A program made the position numbers and the translations under genes. This document shows positions 17,151-27,100 of a stretch of DNA of 64,000 nucleotides, in pieces. Under the pieces are notes generated by a model. That model worked only from the letters and a program-made list of their open reading frames with translations, was not told the DNA's origin and ran no database searches. Each line of letters opens with the position of its first letter. Position 1 is the stretch's first letter. The DNA comes from Treponema sp. (lineage in GTDB: Bacteria; Spirochaetota; Spirochaetia; Treponematales; Treponemataceae), in assembly GCA_017525605.1 (NCBI GenBank), contig JAFXSM010000016.1, forward strand, positions 28,019-92,018, read 5' to 3'.

Positions 17151-18545
17151 TTATTTACCAACACAGAAGCGGCTGAAAATTGAACCGAGAATATCATCCG
17201 GCGTGACATCTCCGGTGACAATTCCGAGCGCATCGAGCGAATCTTCCAAATCCTGAACGACAGCATCAAGCGCAAAGTCGCTCGAAAGCGCAAGCGCGTG
17301 GCTCACGGATTCGAGAGCGTCCTCTACGGCAACTTTCTGCCGCTCGCTTCCCAATCCAGTCTGTGAACGGTCTGATTCAGACGAAGACGAAAGCAGTTTT
17401 TTCACGAGAGAGCTGAGTTCCGCAATGCCCTCGCCAGTTTTCGACGAGATTGACACGACGGGACAAGAGAAATCAATTTCGATTTTCTTTGATTCAGGCG
17501 AATCTGCCTTTGTTGAAACAAGAATCAAAGGGACATTTGATTTCTCAGAATCATGTTTTTCAAGGAATTCAGAATCTTCTTTTGAAAGCGGAAATCTTGA
17601 GTCGGCAAGGTACAAAATCAAATCCGCCTCGTCGGAAAGGTCTTTCGTTATCTCGACCCCCTTTGCCTCGATTAAATCGTCAGTCTCGCGGAGTCCCGCA
17701 GTGTCAAAAAGCCTTGCCGGGATTCCGTCAAAGTCAATCCACGACTCGATGAAGTCGCGCGTTGTTCCCTCGATGTCGCTGACGATTGCACGGTCTTCTT
17801 TCAAAAGCGCGTTGAAAAGCGACGATTTTCCAGCATTTGTTTTTCCGCAAAGAACGACCCTCGCTCCGTCCTGATAAATCTTCTCAGACTTCCATGACGA
17901 AGCCAGATTCGTAAGCGCATCTTTCGCACGCCTTAATTTCGTGTCGTCGAACGAATCAGCAATGTTCTCTTCGTCTTCCGGGTATTCGATTTCAACTTCG
18001 ATGTCCGCGATTGTCTCCACAATGAGTTTTTTCACCGAATCAATCGTTTCGTAGAGATTTCCTGCAAGACGACCAGCGGCACGGGAACGCGACTCGTCTG
18101 TCTTTGAGTCGATGATTTCGCGGACTGCCTCCGCCTTCGTCAAATCGGTCTTTCCGTTGATGTATGCCCTGAAAGTGAACTCGCCCCTCTCCGCCTGCCT
18201 GAAACCCGATTTCAGAAGCAAGTTGTAGACCGCCATGACGACCGAAACACCGCCGTGACAGCTGATTTCAACCATGTCCTCGCCCGTGAAGCTTTTCGGG
18301 GAGCGGAAAACGGAGACGAGAACCTCGTCCACTTTTTTTTCGCCGTCAATAATCCAGCCGTAAAGAATCGTGTTTCCGCCGGCGTTCAAAAGCGCGGACG
18401 GGCGCGAAAATATTTTTGAAAGAAGCTCAATGCTGTTTTTCCCGGAAGCCCTGACGATTCCAAGCGCACTCGGAGAAAGCGCAGTCGCAATCGCCGCAAT
18501 CGGTTCTTCCGGCGTATATCCTGTGTTGTCCATTTTTTTTCTCAC
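17151..18545 (-). CDS. mnmE: tRNA modification GTPase MnmE
   Basis: With MnmG this installs the cmnm5U34 modification in tRNA wobble positions. The N-terminal folate-binding domain precedes a helical domain that carries an inserted GTPase module: GKTNAGKSSLF (G1), DIEGTTRD (G2), DTAGLRE (G3), STKAD (G4). The protein ends FCVGK, matching the family FC(I/V)GK tail whose Cys is needed for catalysis. The GTG at 18545 overlaps the stop of the upstream gene; an ATG at 18533 is the alternative start. The overlap points to translational coupling with the DUF4015 lipoprotein gene. Confidence 0.95.
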   Translation of the reverse strand: MRKKMDNTGYTPEEPIAAIATALSPSALGIVRASGKNSIELLSKIFSRPSALLNAGGNTILYGWIIDGEKKVDEVLVSVFRSPKSFTGEDMVEISCHGGVSVVMAVYNLLLKSGFRQAERGEFTFRAYINGKTDLTKAEAVREIIDSKTDESRSRAAGRLAGNLYETIDSVKKLIVETIADIEVEIEYPEDEENIADSFDDTKLRRAKDALTNLASSWKSEKIYQDGARVVLCGKTNAGKSSLFNALLKEDRAIVSDIEGTTRDFIESWIDFDGIPARLFDTAGLRETDDLIEAKGVEITKDLSDEADLILYLADSRFPLSKEDSEFLEKHDSEKSNVPLILVSTKADSPESKKIEIDFSCPVVSISSKTGEGIAELSSLVKKLLSSSSESDRSQTGLGSERQKVAVEDALESVSHALALSSDFALDAVVQDLEDSLDALGIVTGDVTPDDILGSIFSRFCVGK

Positions 18546-21061
18546 GAACTCGGAAGAGTAAGTTTTCTGATATCGCTCAACGAAGGGAACGTGCCCGACT
18601 CCTCTTCCCTGTCAGTTTTCTCATTCGTAGCGCGAACTGCGTCCCACCTTGAAATCGCTTCCCTGTCGGCAGCTTTCTGGCTCTGAATCATCTCGTCAAC
18701 GTTCATTTTGTTGCCGTTGAATTCGCGCTTTCCGCCGCTGAGAGCCGGTTTCCTGTACTTCGGGGAAGCCTCGAACGAAGGTCCCGCGTACTGTTTTACG
18801 CCAACGTCCGGCGAAATGTCGTCATAACGGCACGACTGGTTCCAGTACATGTATCCGCTGTCAACAGAATCGCGCACTCCGTAAATCTGCTGGATGACGT
18901 AGTTCTGGTTGTAATACGCCCTGTCGTAGCTGACGTTGAGATAGAACGCCTGCGCCCACGGACGGACGACGATTTTCTTTCTTCCGATGACTGTGTTCCT
19001 GTAAGTTCCGTAATAGTAGATTCTGTACGGACGCTCTGAATACGGAGCATAATTCGAATCGCTCTGACCGAAATGGCTCGGATAGAACATCGGGCAGACG
19101 ACATCGATGTATTCCGCGAACTGCTCCACGTCCTGACCCGTGCGTGTTCCCGAGCGGTACCAGCCGTTCGCGCCGTAAATGTCGATTCCAATCGGAGCAT
19201 CGATATTTTCGCGAGCATAGCGCAGGAACGAAAGCAACGCGCTTTCCTTGTCCATGCCCTCGCTCTTCCATCTGAATGTCGCGTTTCCCAAATTTCTTCC
19301 GTCAGTCGGGAATCTTATGTAGTCGAACTGGATCTCGTCGAATCCTCTGCTGACAAGCTCTTTTGCGACGTGAATCAGATATTCCCAAACTTCAGGCGAA
19401 TACTCGTCAACCCAATCCTCGTCGTAATATTTGACGCTTCCGTCTTCCTTGTAGCCCTGAATTCCGCGCCACGGAGCGTTCGTCGTCTTGTCCCAGACAG
19501 CGTACTGCTTCTGGTCATACCTTGAAAGGCTCCTGTCCTTGAACGAGACGATTCTTGCGATGAGATAGATTCCGGCATCTTTCATTTTCGGAACGAATGT
19601 GTCCAAATCGACCGCATAACTGTCGCTCACCTTGCCCTTCTTCTGCAAAAGAGAATCCTTCGGCTTGAAATGCAAGTATCCGTAGTCGTCCTTCATGTCC
19701 ACGACGATTGCATTGAGCTTGTTGTTCCTGATGATGTTCTTGTATTTGTCAGCACCGTCGATGACGATTCTGTGCGGCGGAACGTAAATCGCCTTTTTCT
19801 TGTCGATTTTTTCCGCATATTTGTTGTCGTAAGTCTCTGGATAAAGAAGCCACAACTCGTTCAAACAAACGCCTTTCGTAGGGTCTGCGGCATTCGGAAT
19901 CCATGCTGAATAGAGAGTGTCCTCATCGTCGATTCTGTTGAAGAGCTTTTTCCACTCAAGAATCTCCGGCGGAGTGAAATCCTGCTTGTTCAGAGTAGGA
20001 TTGTACGCGGCGATTTCTCCCGGGCGCGAATAGATGACTTTGCTTCCGTTCCAGAAAAGTCCGTCGATAGTGTCGGCAGGCTCAGTTCCGGCAAAGAGCA
20101 GTTTCGCCCTCTTCTCGTTCCAGTCGAACCTGTACAGGCGCGGAATGAATGTCTGCGAGACGAAAACTTCCGTAACAGGAAAACCGTCGCTTCCCATGAA
20201 AACGACAGGCATGATGTCGGAAATCTCATCCGGGTACGAATACGTCTTGATAATCTCGAACCCGGCGGAAACATCGTTCCATGCAGGCTTACTGTTGCCG
20301 AGCTTCGGATAGCAGTACGAGAAACCGCAGATTGAATGCGACATGAAAACGACCAAATCCGACTGAGGAGCTACGGCAGGCGTAACGACGTTGCCGGACG
20401 CGTCTTTCACGGCAGGCTTTCCGCTTTTCGGCTTGTTCATGTTTGCAACCGCAACTGCCTTGATTCCGTTCGTGGTCTGGCTCATCTGACCGATTGAAGA
20501 CCATTTTTTTCCGCCGTCATACGTTATGTAAACTGAATCTTTCGTCGCCGTAACGAGAATGTTCGGTTTTTCAGGGTGGATTGCGAGGTCTTTCAGCTGC
20601 GCAGGCTGTTTTTCAAAAGAAGTTTTTTTGCCGTCGTAAAGTTTTATCGTAAGGAACGGAAGACCTTCATTCCTGTACTCGAAATTCTGCAAATCGGAAG
20701 TCGATACGATTCCCTTTGTGGAAAGGAAGAACCAGCGTGTAGAGTTCTCCCCTGAATCGCCAGTGAATTCAGCTTTTATGATTTTTGATACAGAGCCTTC
20801 GCTCCACAAGATTTCAGTTTTTCCGTCGTCGTAAATTTTCTGAAGTCCGTTTTTGGTTCCTGCGAGCATGAAAGAACGCTTCTCCGCCTTCGTTTTTTTT
20901 ACGGAAGAAACTGGCTGAGAAGGGCTTGCAGGCATATCGGAAGGATTTATAGAGCTGCCTTGAGAGTTCGAGTCCGAAGACACGACTCCAGACTGTGTTG
21001 AAGCAAGGCAAGATGAAAATGTACAAACTATTAGTAATGAAAAAAACGACAATACACGCAT
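18542..21061 (-). CDS. DUF4015-type putative glycoside hydrolase, lipoprotein
   Basis: The start at 21061 gives a clean lipoprotein signal (MRVLSFFSLLIVCTFSSC, Cys18). An earlier in-frame ATG at 21127 would add 22 residues, spoil the signal and leave only 26 bases to the divergent gene. Residues ~60-380 look like a propeller or Asp-box region (SVYITYDGGKKW, the T-DGGKxW motif). A TIM-barrel-like putative glycoside hydrolase domain (DUF4015) covers roughly 410-740, with IVVDMKDDYG, VARIVSFKD, EIQFDYIRFPTDG and VCPMFYPSHF as family landmarks and Asp/Glu catalytic candidates. The polysaccharide it acts on is unknown; surface location is inferred from the lipobox. Confidence 0.82.
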   Translation of the reverse strand: MRVLSFFSLLIVCTFSSCLASTQSGVVSSDSNSQGSSINPSDMPASPSQPVSSVKKTKAEKRSFMLAGTKNGLQKIYDDGKTEILWSEGSVSKIIKAEFTGDSGENSTRWFFLSTKGIVSTSDLQNFEYRNEGLPFLTIKLYDGKKTSFEKQPAQLKDLAIHPEKPNILVTATKDSVYITYDGGKKWSSIGQMSQTTNGIKAVAVANMNKPKSGKPAVKDASGNVVTPAVAPQSDLVVFMSHSICGFSYCYPKLGNSKPAWNDVSAGFEIIKTYSYPDEISDIMPVVFMGSDGFPVTEVFVSQTFIPRLYRFDWNEKRAKLLFAGTEPADTIDGLFWNGSKVIYSRPGEIAAYNPTLNKQDFTPPEILEWKKLFNRIDDEDTLYSAWIPNAADPTKGVCLNELWLLYPETYDNKYAEKIDKKKAIYVPPHRIVIDGADKYKNIIRNNKLNAIVVDMKDDYGYLHFKPKDSLLQKKGKVSDSYAVDLDTFVPKMKDAGIYLIARIVSFKDRSLSRYDQKQYAVWDKTTNAPWRGIQGYKEDGSVKYYDEDWVDEYSPEVWEYLIHVAKELVSRGFDEIQFDYIRFPTDGRNLGNATFRWKSEGMDKESALLSFLRYARENIDAPIGIDIYGANGWYRSGTRTGQDVEQFAEYIDVVCPMFYPSHFGQSDSNYAPYSERPYRIYYYGTYRNTVIGRKKIVVRPWAQAFYLNVSYDRAYYNQNYVIQQIYGVRDSVDSGYMYWNQSCRYDDISPDVGVKQYAGPSFEASPKYRKPALSGGKREFNGNKMNVDEMIQSQKAADREAISRWDAVRATNEKTDREEESGTFPSLSDIRKLTLPSS

Positions 21062-21153
21062 ATCACTTTTATCGGTGATGAAAAACGGATTCTTGAGGAA
21101 GGCACCTGCTAAAAAAGTCTTACTCATTCAAAGAAAATACCGAATTTAGTAAC

Positions 21154-22416
21154 ATGGAAAGCAATATGGAAAAGAAGAATAAAAACAATAAAAAGATAGC
21201 AATAATCGCGCTGGCACTGATTGCAGTCTCGGCGGCACTTTTCGTGGTTCGAGGTCACAATTCCAGCAAAATCACCACAATCGCGTTTTACGGAATCGGA
21301 GAACGAGAGGCGAACGGAATAATCGCTGAAATCGAAAGAATCACACCCGAAAAGAAATTCAACTTTGTGAAACTGGAAAATGACAAAGACACGAAAGCAA
21401 AATCGGCGGACAAAGAATTCGAGAAAAAAATCGAGGATTCGGACGCGTCACTCGTGTTCGTGAAGTCGGGCAGGAACGTCAAAGGAGCAATAAAACTCGC
21501 AAAGAAAAAATCGCAGTACACAAGAGGAATCAGCGAGGAGATGCCGACTTCAATCAGGGCAGCGATTGTGAAAGACGACATCGGGCTGACAGCAATCCCT
21601 GTTCTCGGCGACCACATGGAAATCGACATCGACATGGTTGCGTTCAGAAATTCGGGCATGGAAGGAATCTCGACATGGGAAGACATCGAAAACCTTGCAG
21701 TGTTCCAGAAGCGTTACGTTGATTTTCCGATTGTTTTCGCCGGAAAAGACCCGGAACTTGCGATGGATGTTTTCGGAGCGTTCACAGAAGCATTGAGCGG
21801 CACAGACGAATACGAGAGCGCGGTGAAAATAATGAACGCGAATTCGGGCGAGACATTCAATGCGCCACGTCTCGCACGCCTTCTCACCGAAAAAAGCGAC
21901 GACCCGCTTTTCAGGACGGTTCTGCATCTGAAAAACCTTTACAAAAAGGGACTTTTGAACCCGAACACGTTCAACCTTACGAAAGCCGACGTGAACGCAT
22001 TCGCAAGGGCAAGAATCGCTTCGATAATCATCATGTCGCTCGACGACCACAGAAATTACTCTTACGAAGTCATAAGCAGATTCAGCTCGATTTATTTCCC
22101 GTCAAAATTCCCTGCCGGCGAAAGAAAATTCGTCGCGCCTCTGACGTATGCGATTCCGCTTTCGAAAAACGAATCCGTCCACGACATAATTTCCGCCCTC
22201 GTCTCTACAGAATCGCAGGAAAAAGTTTCGTCCTCGACGGGACTTGCGCCAGTCCTGAGCCACTCTCGCACACCGGACAAGCAGGCATCAGACGTTCGCC
22301 GCTGGGTTGCCGCAACAGACGCGCCGCTTTCAGGTTTCAGCAAGGACACGAACCTGACAAAAACGCAGCAGATTCAGCTCGTAGCGGAACTTGCGGCACT
22401 GATTACAGCGAAATGA
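21154..22416 (+). CDS. Membrane-anchored solute-binding-like protein
   Basis: A basic N-terminus and one hydrophobic helix (residues ~14-33, KIAIIALALIAVSAALFVV) without a lipobox suggest a membrane-anchored extracytoplasmic protein. The remainder resembles family 1 extracellular solute-binding proteins: a GDHMEIDIDMVAFRNSGM segment, a helical TWEDIENL block and a C-terminal STESQEKVSSSTGLAPV helix typical of sugar binders. The usual ABC transporter permease genes are not adjacent, so it may be an orphan receptor or a sensor. It is divergent from the DUF4015 gene with 92 bases between the chosen starts. Confidence 0.65.
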   Translation: MESNMEKKNKNNKKIAIIALALIAVSAALFVVRGHNSSKITTIAFYGIGEREANGIIAEIERITPEKKFNFVKLENDKDTKAKSADKEFEKKIEDSDASLVFVKSGRNVKGAIKLAKKKSQYTRGISEEMPTSIRAAIVKDDIGLTAIPVLGDHMEIDIDMVAFRNSGMEGISTWEDIENLAVFQKRYVDFPIVFAGKDPELAMDVFGAFTEALSGTDEYESAVKIMNANSGETFNAPRLARLLTEKSDDPLFRTVLHLKNLYKKGLLNPNTFNLTKADVNAFARARIASIIIMSLDDHRNYSYEVISRFSSIYFPSKFPAGERKFVAPLTYAIPLSKNESVHDIISALVSTESQEKVSSSTGLAPVLSHSRTPDKQASDVRRWVAATDAPLSGFSKDTNLTKTQQIQLVAELAALITAK

Positions 22417-22442
22417 AAAGGAACGGATGCCGAGTTAATGCA

Positions 22443-23216
22443 TTATTTTTGCAATGACTGCACCTCTTCAAGTGAGAGACCGGATATTTGTGCTGCCTGC
22501 TGGACAGAGAGCCCTAATGCAAGCGCATTGCGAGCAGAAGCAATTGCTGATTGCAGAATGCCTTGCTGTATTCCTTGTTGCAATCCCTGCTGTATCCCCT
22601 GCTTCCTGACATCCATATCGTGTAGATTCCATGCCATGTACTCGTTGAAGAATGTCTGTTCAAATTTCTTTGCCTGTACCATAATTTGATATCCTCCTCG
22701 TAAAGTCAGATTTTGCCTGATTATTCTTTACAAACGAAAGAAAATCTTTTATCTCAGGATTGTCTTCTTCGCCGTAAGCCGCTGCATTGAAAACAATGTG
22801 GTGCGTCATATCTTCCAAATCGACATCTGCATTTTCCTTGCATTTCCGCTCGAACGTATAAACCGGAAGATTTTTGTCGAACGGGTCATCAGTGCAGATG
22901 AAAATAACGTAGCTTTCTTTCAGCTCGGAGTAGTCCGAACCCTTAAAAAGAGAGTCGATGTCCAAAAGCGACTGATAGTATCTGGTGCGCTTGCCGATAT
23001 TCTCAATCTTGTACGACTGACACTCAACATCGAAAACACGGTCGCTGTCAGCAACGTAAACGTCAAGACGAACGCCTTTTTGCGTGTAAAGCGGCGAAAT
23101 GGACTTTTGCAGCTCCGGGTATGCGATGTGGTCTATCTTAATCTGCAAAAGCCTTTCCAACACGCCCTTGCAAATCTCATGGTCGCGCATCTGGGCGGTT
23201 TCGATGTAGCCGAGGG
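22443..23216 (-). pseudogene. Rpn-family PD-(D/E)XK nuclease/transposase, chimeric 5' end and frameshift
   Basis: The middle (from RDHEICKGVLERL through GVRLDVYVADSDRVFDVECQ) carries the PD-(D/E)XK catalytic pattern of Rpn recombination-promoting nucleases. The reading frame stops shortly after DFTRRISNYGTGKEI, while the expected C-terminus (QAKKFEQTFFNEYMAWN then GIQQG repeats) continues in another frame from about 22682, so at least one frameshift near 22665-22682 splits the gene. At the 5' side the normal Rpn N-terminus is missing. Instead the frame reads LGYIETAQM directly into RDHE, an exact copy of the last codons of the giant lipoprotein gene 0.9 kb away. It is therefore a remnant. Confidence 0.8.
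23188..23214 (-). repeat. 27-bp direct repeat, copy 1 (of 2)
   Basis: These 27 bases, reading LGYIETAQM on the - strand, are identical to 24124-24150 at the 3' end of the giant lipoprotein gene. The copies flank the GNAT/small-ORF pair and this one forms the junction with the truncated Rpn gene. Confidence 0.85.
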
Positions 23217-23224
23217 AAAGGAGA

Positions 23225-23794
23225 CTACAGCATTTGGTACATGAAAATGCAGCCGTCATCGTATTTCGGCTTCACATGCTGATGGACGAACTGCTCTTTT
23301 TCTGGTGCAAGTCGGGAAAATCCCAATGTCGAGTAATATTCAATCAAGTGTTCTTCCGGCAATGCATAAATGTAAAGAGCCTGAATTCCGATTATCGCTC
23401 TGGCAGAATCCACAATCGGCAAGACGAAATCAGTAAAGACTGTTCTTCCGATTTTTTCCATTTGCGGAAATTTCTTTCGAAATGCGGAATTCACAGCAAA
23501 GTTTGAAAGTTCAACGGCTGAAATCGTGTGAAAATAGTCCTCCGTTGCGCTTACGGTGAACAATCCAGACTTCAGTGTAAAATACGCCGCGATTTCGTCG
23601 GTCATTTTCGATTTTACGATGTACGTTCTTGCAGAACCAAGCCCCTCTTCACTTGGAGCAGAATTTTTCAAATACAACTCAAGACCTTTTCCAGTCGGCT
23701 GACTAACGAAAAAGTCCTGAATTGCGGAGAGGTTCGTCTCAGAGTCAAAGAGGTGCTGACAATAAAAATTCTCGTCAGTGATTATCGGCGTCAT
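23225..23794 (-). CDS. GNAT-family N-acetyltransferase
   Basis: This 189-residue protein shows GNAT features in its second half: the ISAVELSNFAVN strand-loop corresponding to motif A, YIYALPEE, and a C-terminal IEYYSTLGFSRLAPEKEQF helix-strand pair, the typical YxxxGF ending. It is cytoplasmic. Its ATG overlaps the stop of the small ORF upstream (ATGA), so the two are translationally coupled. Some GNAT proteins with a small partner are toxins, but the partner is not a recognisable ribbon-helix-helix antitoxin, so toxin function is only a possibility. It sits in the island between two copies of a 27-bp repeat. Confidence 0.75.
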   Translation of the reverse strand: MTPIITDENFYCQHLFDSETNLSAIQDFFVSQPTGKGLELYLKNSAPSEEGLGSARTYIVKSKMTDEIAAYFTLKSGLFTVSATEDYFHTISAVELSNFAVNSAFRKKFPQMEKIGRTVFTDFVLPIVDSARAIIGIQALYIYALPEEHLIEYYSTLGFSRLAPEKEQFVHQHVKPKYDDGCIFMYQML

Positions 23795-23979
23795 TTTTTG
23801 CTTGCCGCCTCCTCAGCGTCTTCCTTTGCCCACAGTTCCTTCAATTCCAGTTGAATCTGAAGCGACTCCCGGCGGAGTTTTTCCCTGTCCGGCTTCGGAG
23901 AATTCAATATTTCCATCAAAACGCGTTTTCCCGGGCTATCCGGCCATTCCTGCCATGGTATTTCTCTTCTATATCCCAT
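23791..23979 (-). CDS. Small protein upstream of the GNAT gene, unknown function
   Basis: A 62-residue basic and then acidic, Lys/Glu-rich helical protein (MGYRREIPWQEWPDSPGK then a long predicted helix RRESLQIQLELKELWAKEDAEEA). A strong GGAGG ribosome-binding site lies six bases before the ATG and the stop overlaps the GNAT start codon, which supports it as a real gene. I recognise no family. Possible roles are an antitoxin or an accessory subunit. Confidence 0.55.
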   Translation of the reverse strand: MGYRREIPWQEWPDSPGKRVLMEILNSPKPDREKLRRESLQIQLELKELWAKEDAEEAASKK

Positions 23980-24044
23980 AATCTTACCTCCGTTTATATA
24001 ATATCATCAAAATCTTTGACCGAGAATATTCACCACGCACGCTC

Positions 24045-24085
24045 AAAAAAACGCCCGCGCCACCACAGAATGTGGCGCGCGGGCG
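24045..24085 (-). terminator. Terminator of the giant lipoprotein gene
   Basis: On the - strand a GC-rich hairpin (CGCCCGCGCGCCAC pairing with GTGGCGCGGGCG, with a two-base bulge) is followed by seven Ts. It lies 32 bases after the stop of the 4,562-residue gene. Confidence 0.85.
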
Positions 24086-24117
24086 GGTGCGGAAGCAAGC
24101 GGAATGCCTGCCTCGCG

Positions 24118-27100
24118 TTATTTCATCTGGGCGGTTTCGATGTAGCCGAGAGAGCCTGATTTTGTCGCATAGCCAAGAACTGGATTTACAGTGCCGTTAC
24201 CCCAAACAGTTCCAGAGCTGTTTACTGTGGCACCAGCCCCTGGCGCAAATGTTTTTTCGCCAGTTTTTGATTGCTTTATGACACCTGATGAATCTTTCCA
24301 TACACCAACATTTATATGGTCTACAATGAGCTTACTTGAAGTTGGCACATAACTCACTTCCCAGTTTGAAGTGAAAGCCTCGTTTTCTGCACCGCTTACA
24401 GAAGATACTTCCGTTAAATTACCACCAACCCAGCGTGCGATTTTTGGTTTTGCAGCAGAAGAGGCATAGTAACTTATATAAGGAACTGCTTTGTCATCCA
24501 CAAGGGCTACATCTATATTCAACTCCGAGCCTATGAAGCCATTGGAATCAAGGCATCCCACTTTTGCAGATGATGGTGAATCATATTCCTGGAGATAGGC
24601 GTACCAGACATCTCCGTTTGTACTGTCATAGGCGGCAATATGGATTCCACCAGCAGCATCTACTGCCACTTTGCAATATTCACCAACGTCCTGTTGGAAC
24701 AATTCGACAGGTGCACTCCATTTTGTATCCTTCTGCTTATATTTTCCTTTCGTTATACTCTTTGGCGTTTTATTGTAAGAATACAGCATCTTATGATGAG
24801 TTCCATCCCACCATACGGCAACAACAGCATCATCGCTATCGCCGTCATTAGGTATTGCAGCGATACTTACATACTCGCCACCATAAACCGCAGTTCCATC
24901 TTCTGTTGTTACAGGACTTGATGCATAAGCTGGTGTCGTACTAATAGCTTTGTCTACTGTCTGACCAGCAATCAAAGAAGTTCCCCCTATAGAGTATGCT
25001 TGGCTAGTTCTTCCAGTTCCATAATGAGTTCCAAACATTCCTTCATCATCACTGTCGTCTTTTTTATTTTTAATAATACCCCAATTGAACCTTACTTCGT
25101 CATTGATTGAATCGTAATAAGCGAGGTATACAGTCGATTTGTCAGAAGCTGAAGCTACGGTAGCCATAGAAGGAGACTTTATACGAGATTTACTAAAGTT
25201 TGTAAAGTCTACCCATTTACTCTGAGACTCATCATAGAAATATTCTCTTTCTCCAATATACTCCAATCCAAACTGGTTATTCAAATCCTTATATCCATCT
25301 GTGGAAAGAGTTCCCTTTCCATCCCAGCGGCTAGTTGTAAATCTGAAAATGTCAACTCCATTTTTTGAAGCATTAAGGTCTCCACCTGCGGCAGTAGCAT
25401 AACTATAACCATTTACATCATAAGCAAGACTGATGCTATTCCATTCATCGAGACCGCCTATCCAATACTCATAGGAATTAGAATCAACATTTTTTTGGTT
25501 TGTTCCACGAGGCATACTAAAATATGCGGTTCCATTTATAAAAGCAAAACCGATATTATCTCTAACTGGATCTATAGCCATTACCGGCTGGGTTATTCCA
25601 CCAACCTTTGACCTTACCGCAGTAGGGTCAATCTGCCACACATCCAGCACCACATCGTCCGTCAGCTTGTTGTTGCTGTCGCCGTTTGGCTGGCGGTTGT
25701 AGAATTTTCCGTCTTTGTAAACGCTTCCTGTGCTGTTTACGGTCGGGGCGGTCTCGTATGCTTTGCCGTATGCACCGTTGTTGTTCAGGTTGTTGAGGGA
25801 TTTGACTTTTGCGTTCTCTTCGCCGTTCAGGACGTAAACTTCGCCGGAAGTGAATGCGGAGATTGAACCTGCGCTGTAGACGCTTCCGGAAGGCTTTGCG
25901 CTAGTGCTGTACCATTTCTGACCGCTTGCATTTGCAGGTGTGAGTATTGCGCTTGCAGGCGTTGATGCTGAATCGTACAAAGTTCCGCCTTCGAGGTTGA
26001 AGCCGTAAACGAAAATTGTCTCCGTGGAAGAAAATGGATAGTGACCGAGAGCAGTCCTGTCGTAAACACTTGAGTTGCCTTTTTTGAGCGAAGAAAGCCC
26101 AGTCTTCACACCTGCAATATACGGAACAACGTCCATCTGGTAAATCGGATAGTTCGTTGTTCCGTCGGTCACGCTGCGGACGTTTGTTGCGGAATCGACT
26201 ACAGGGGCAGTTACAGAAGCAACATTTGTCGTTTTTCCAGCTGCATCAGTAGCCGTAACAGTGAGAGAAACATCGTTCTTAGCCTTTGAGCTGATTTTCT
26301 CGGTGTCGAGGTCGAGAGTCCAGTAGACTTTATGACCTTTCTGAGCGAAGTAAGCATCGTCCTCATAATAGCCATGCGTAACTGCATTGCCTTTTGAATC
26401 AAATGCCGTGTCCACGATTCTAAAGACATATCCATCTGACTCAATTGTGGTTTCAGGAACAACCCACTTCATTTCATCAGAAACTTTCTCATACGTCGCG
26501 ACTTTTTTTTCGTCTATGAAATCATACTTGATGCTGATTGAGCTGAGCCTGAAGTTGTCATAAGCCGTTCCAGTAAAGCGGATTTTACCGGAAACTTTCG
26601 GGTCTGCATCATATTCGGCTTTGCTAGCATCATAACCAGTTGCATTTTTCCAGTCATCTTCAAGTTCAACATGTCCGTTTGCACTCAAGCCGCCGTAGAG
26701 ACTGTTTTTGTCTTCGCCCTCGCCTATCCAGAAGAATGGATTCACAACAACAGTCGGCGGAGTCGAATCATTCTGAGAGACCTTGAAGTTCTTGACGTAA
26801 AGAACTGCATTCTGAGAGGTCTTACCCTGCTCCGTCTCTTCGGTCGTATCCCAGAATGTGAATGATATTCCCTTTGAATCGGAATCACCACCAATCTTAT
26901 TCTTGTCGATTACATAAGAGTACATGATATTGCTTGCATCAGAACCTTTAAGAATTCCAGAAACTGTTCCAGTAAAACTCTTTGAAACCGTATTAACTGT
27001 TTCGTTGTCTTCATTTGTCTCAGTTACAACGGTACCAATCGAAGTTTTAGCAATCAGAGTATTGTCCGCGGATTTTTCTACAGCAGCTTTTGTCGTTGCG

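Noticed and set aside
21062..21127. N-terminal extension of the DUF4015 protein
   Set aside because: It has no ribosome-binding site, hides a perfect lipoprotein signal and would leave almost no room for divergent promoters.
22660..22682. Programmed frameshift in the Rpn gene
   Set aside because: No slippery heptamer or downstream structure is apparent, and the 5' end is also damaged, so decay is simpler.
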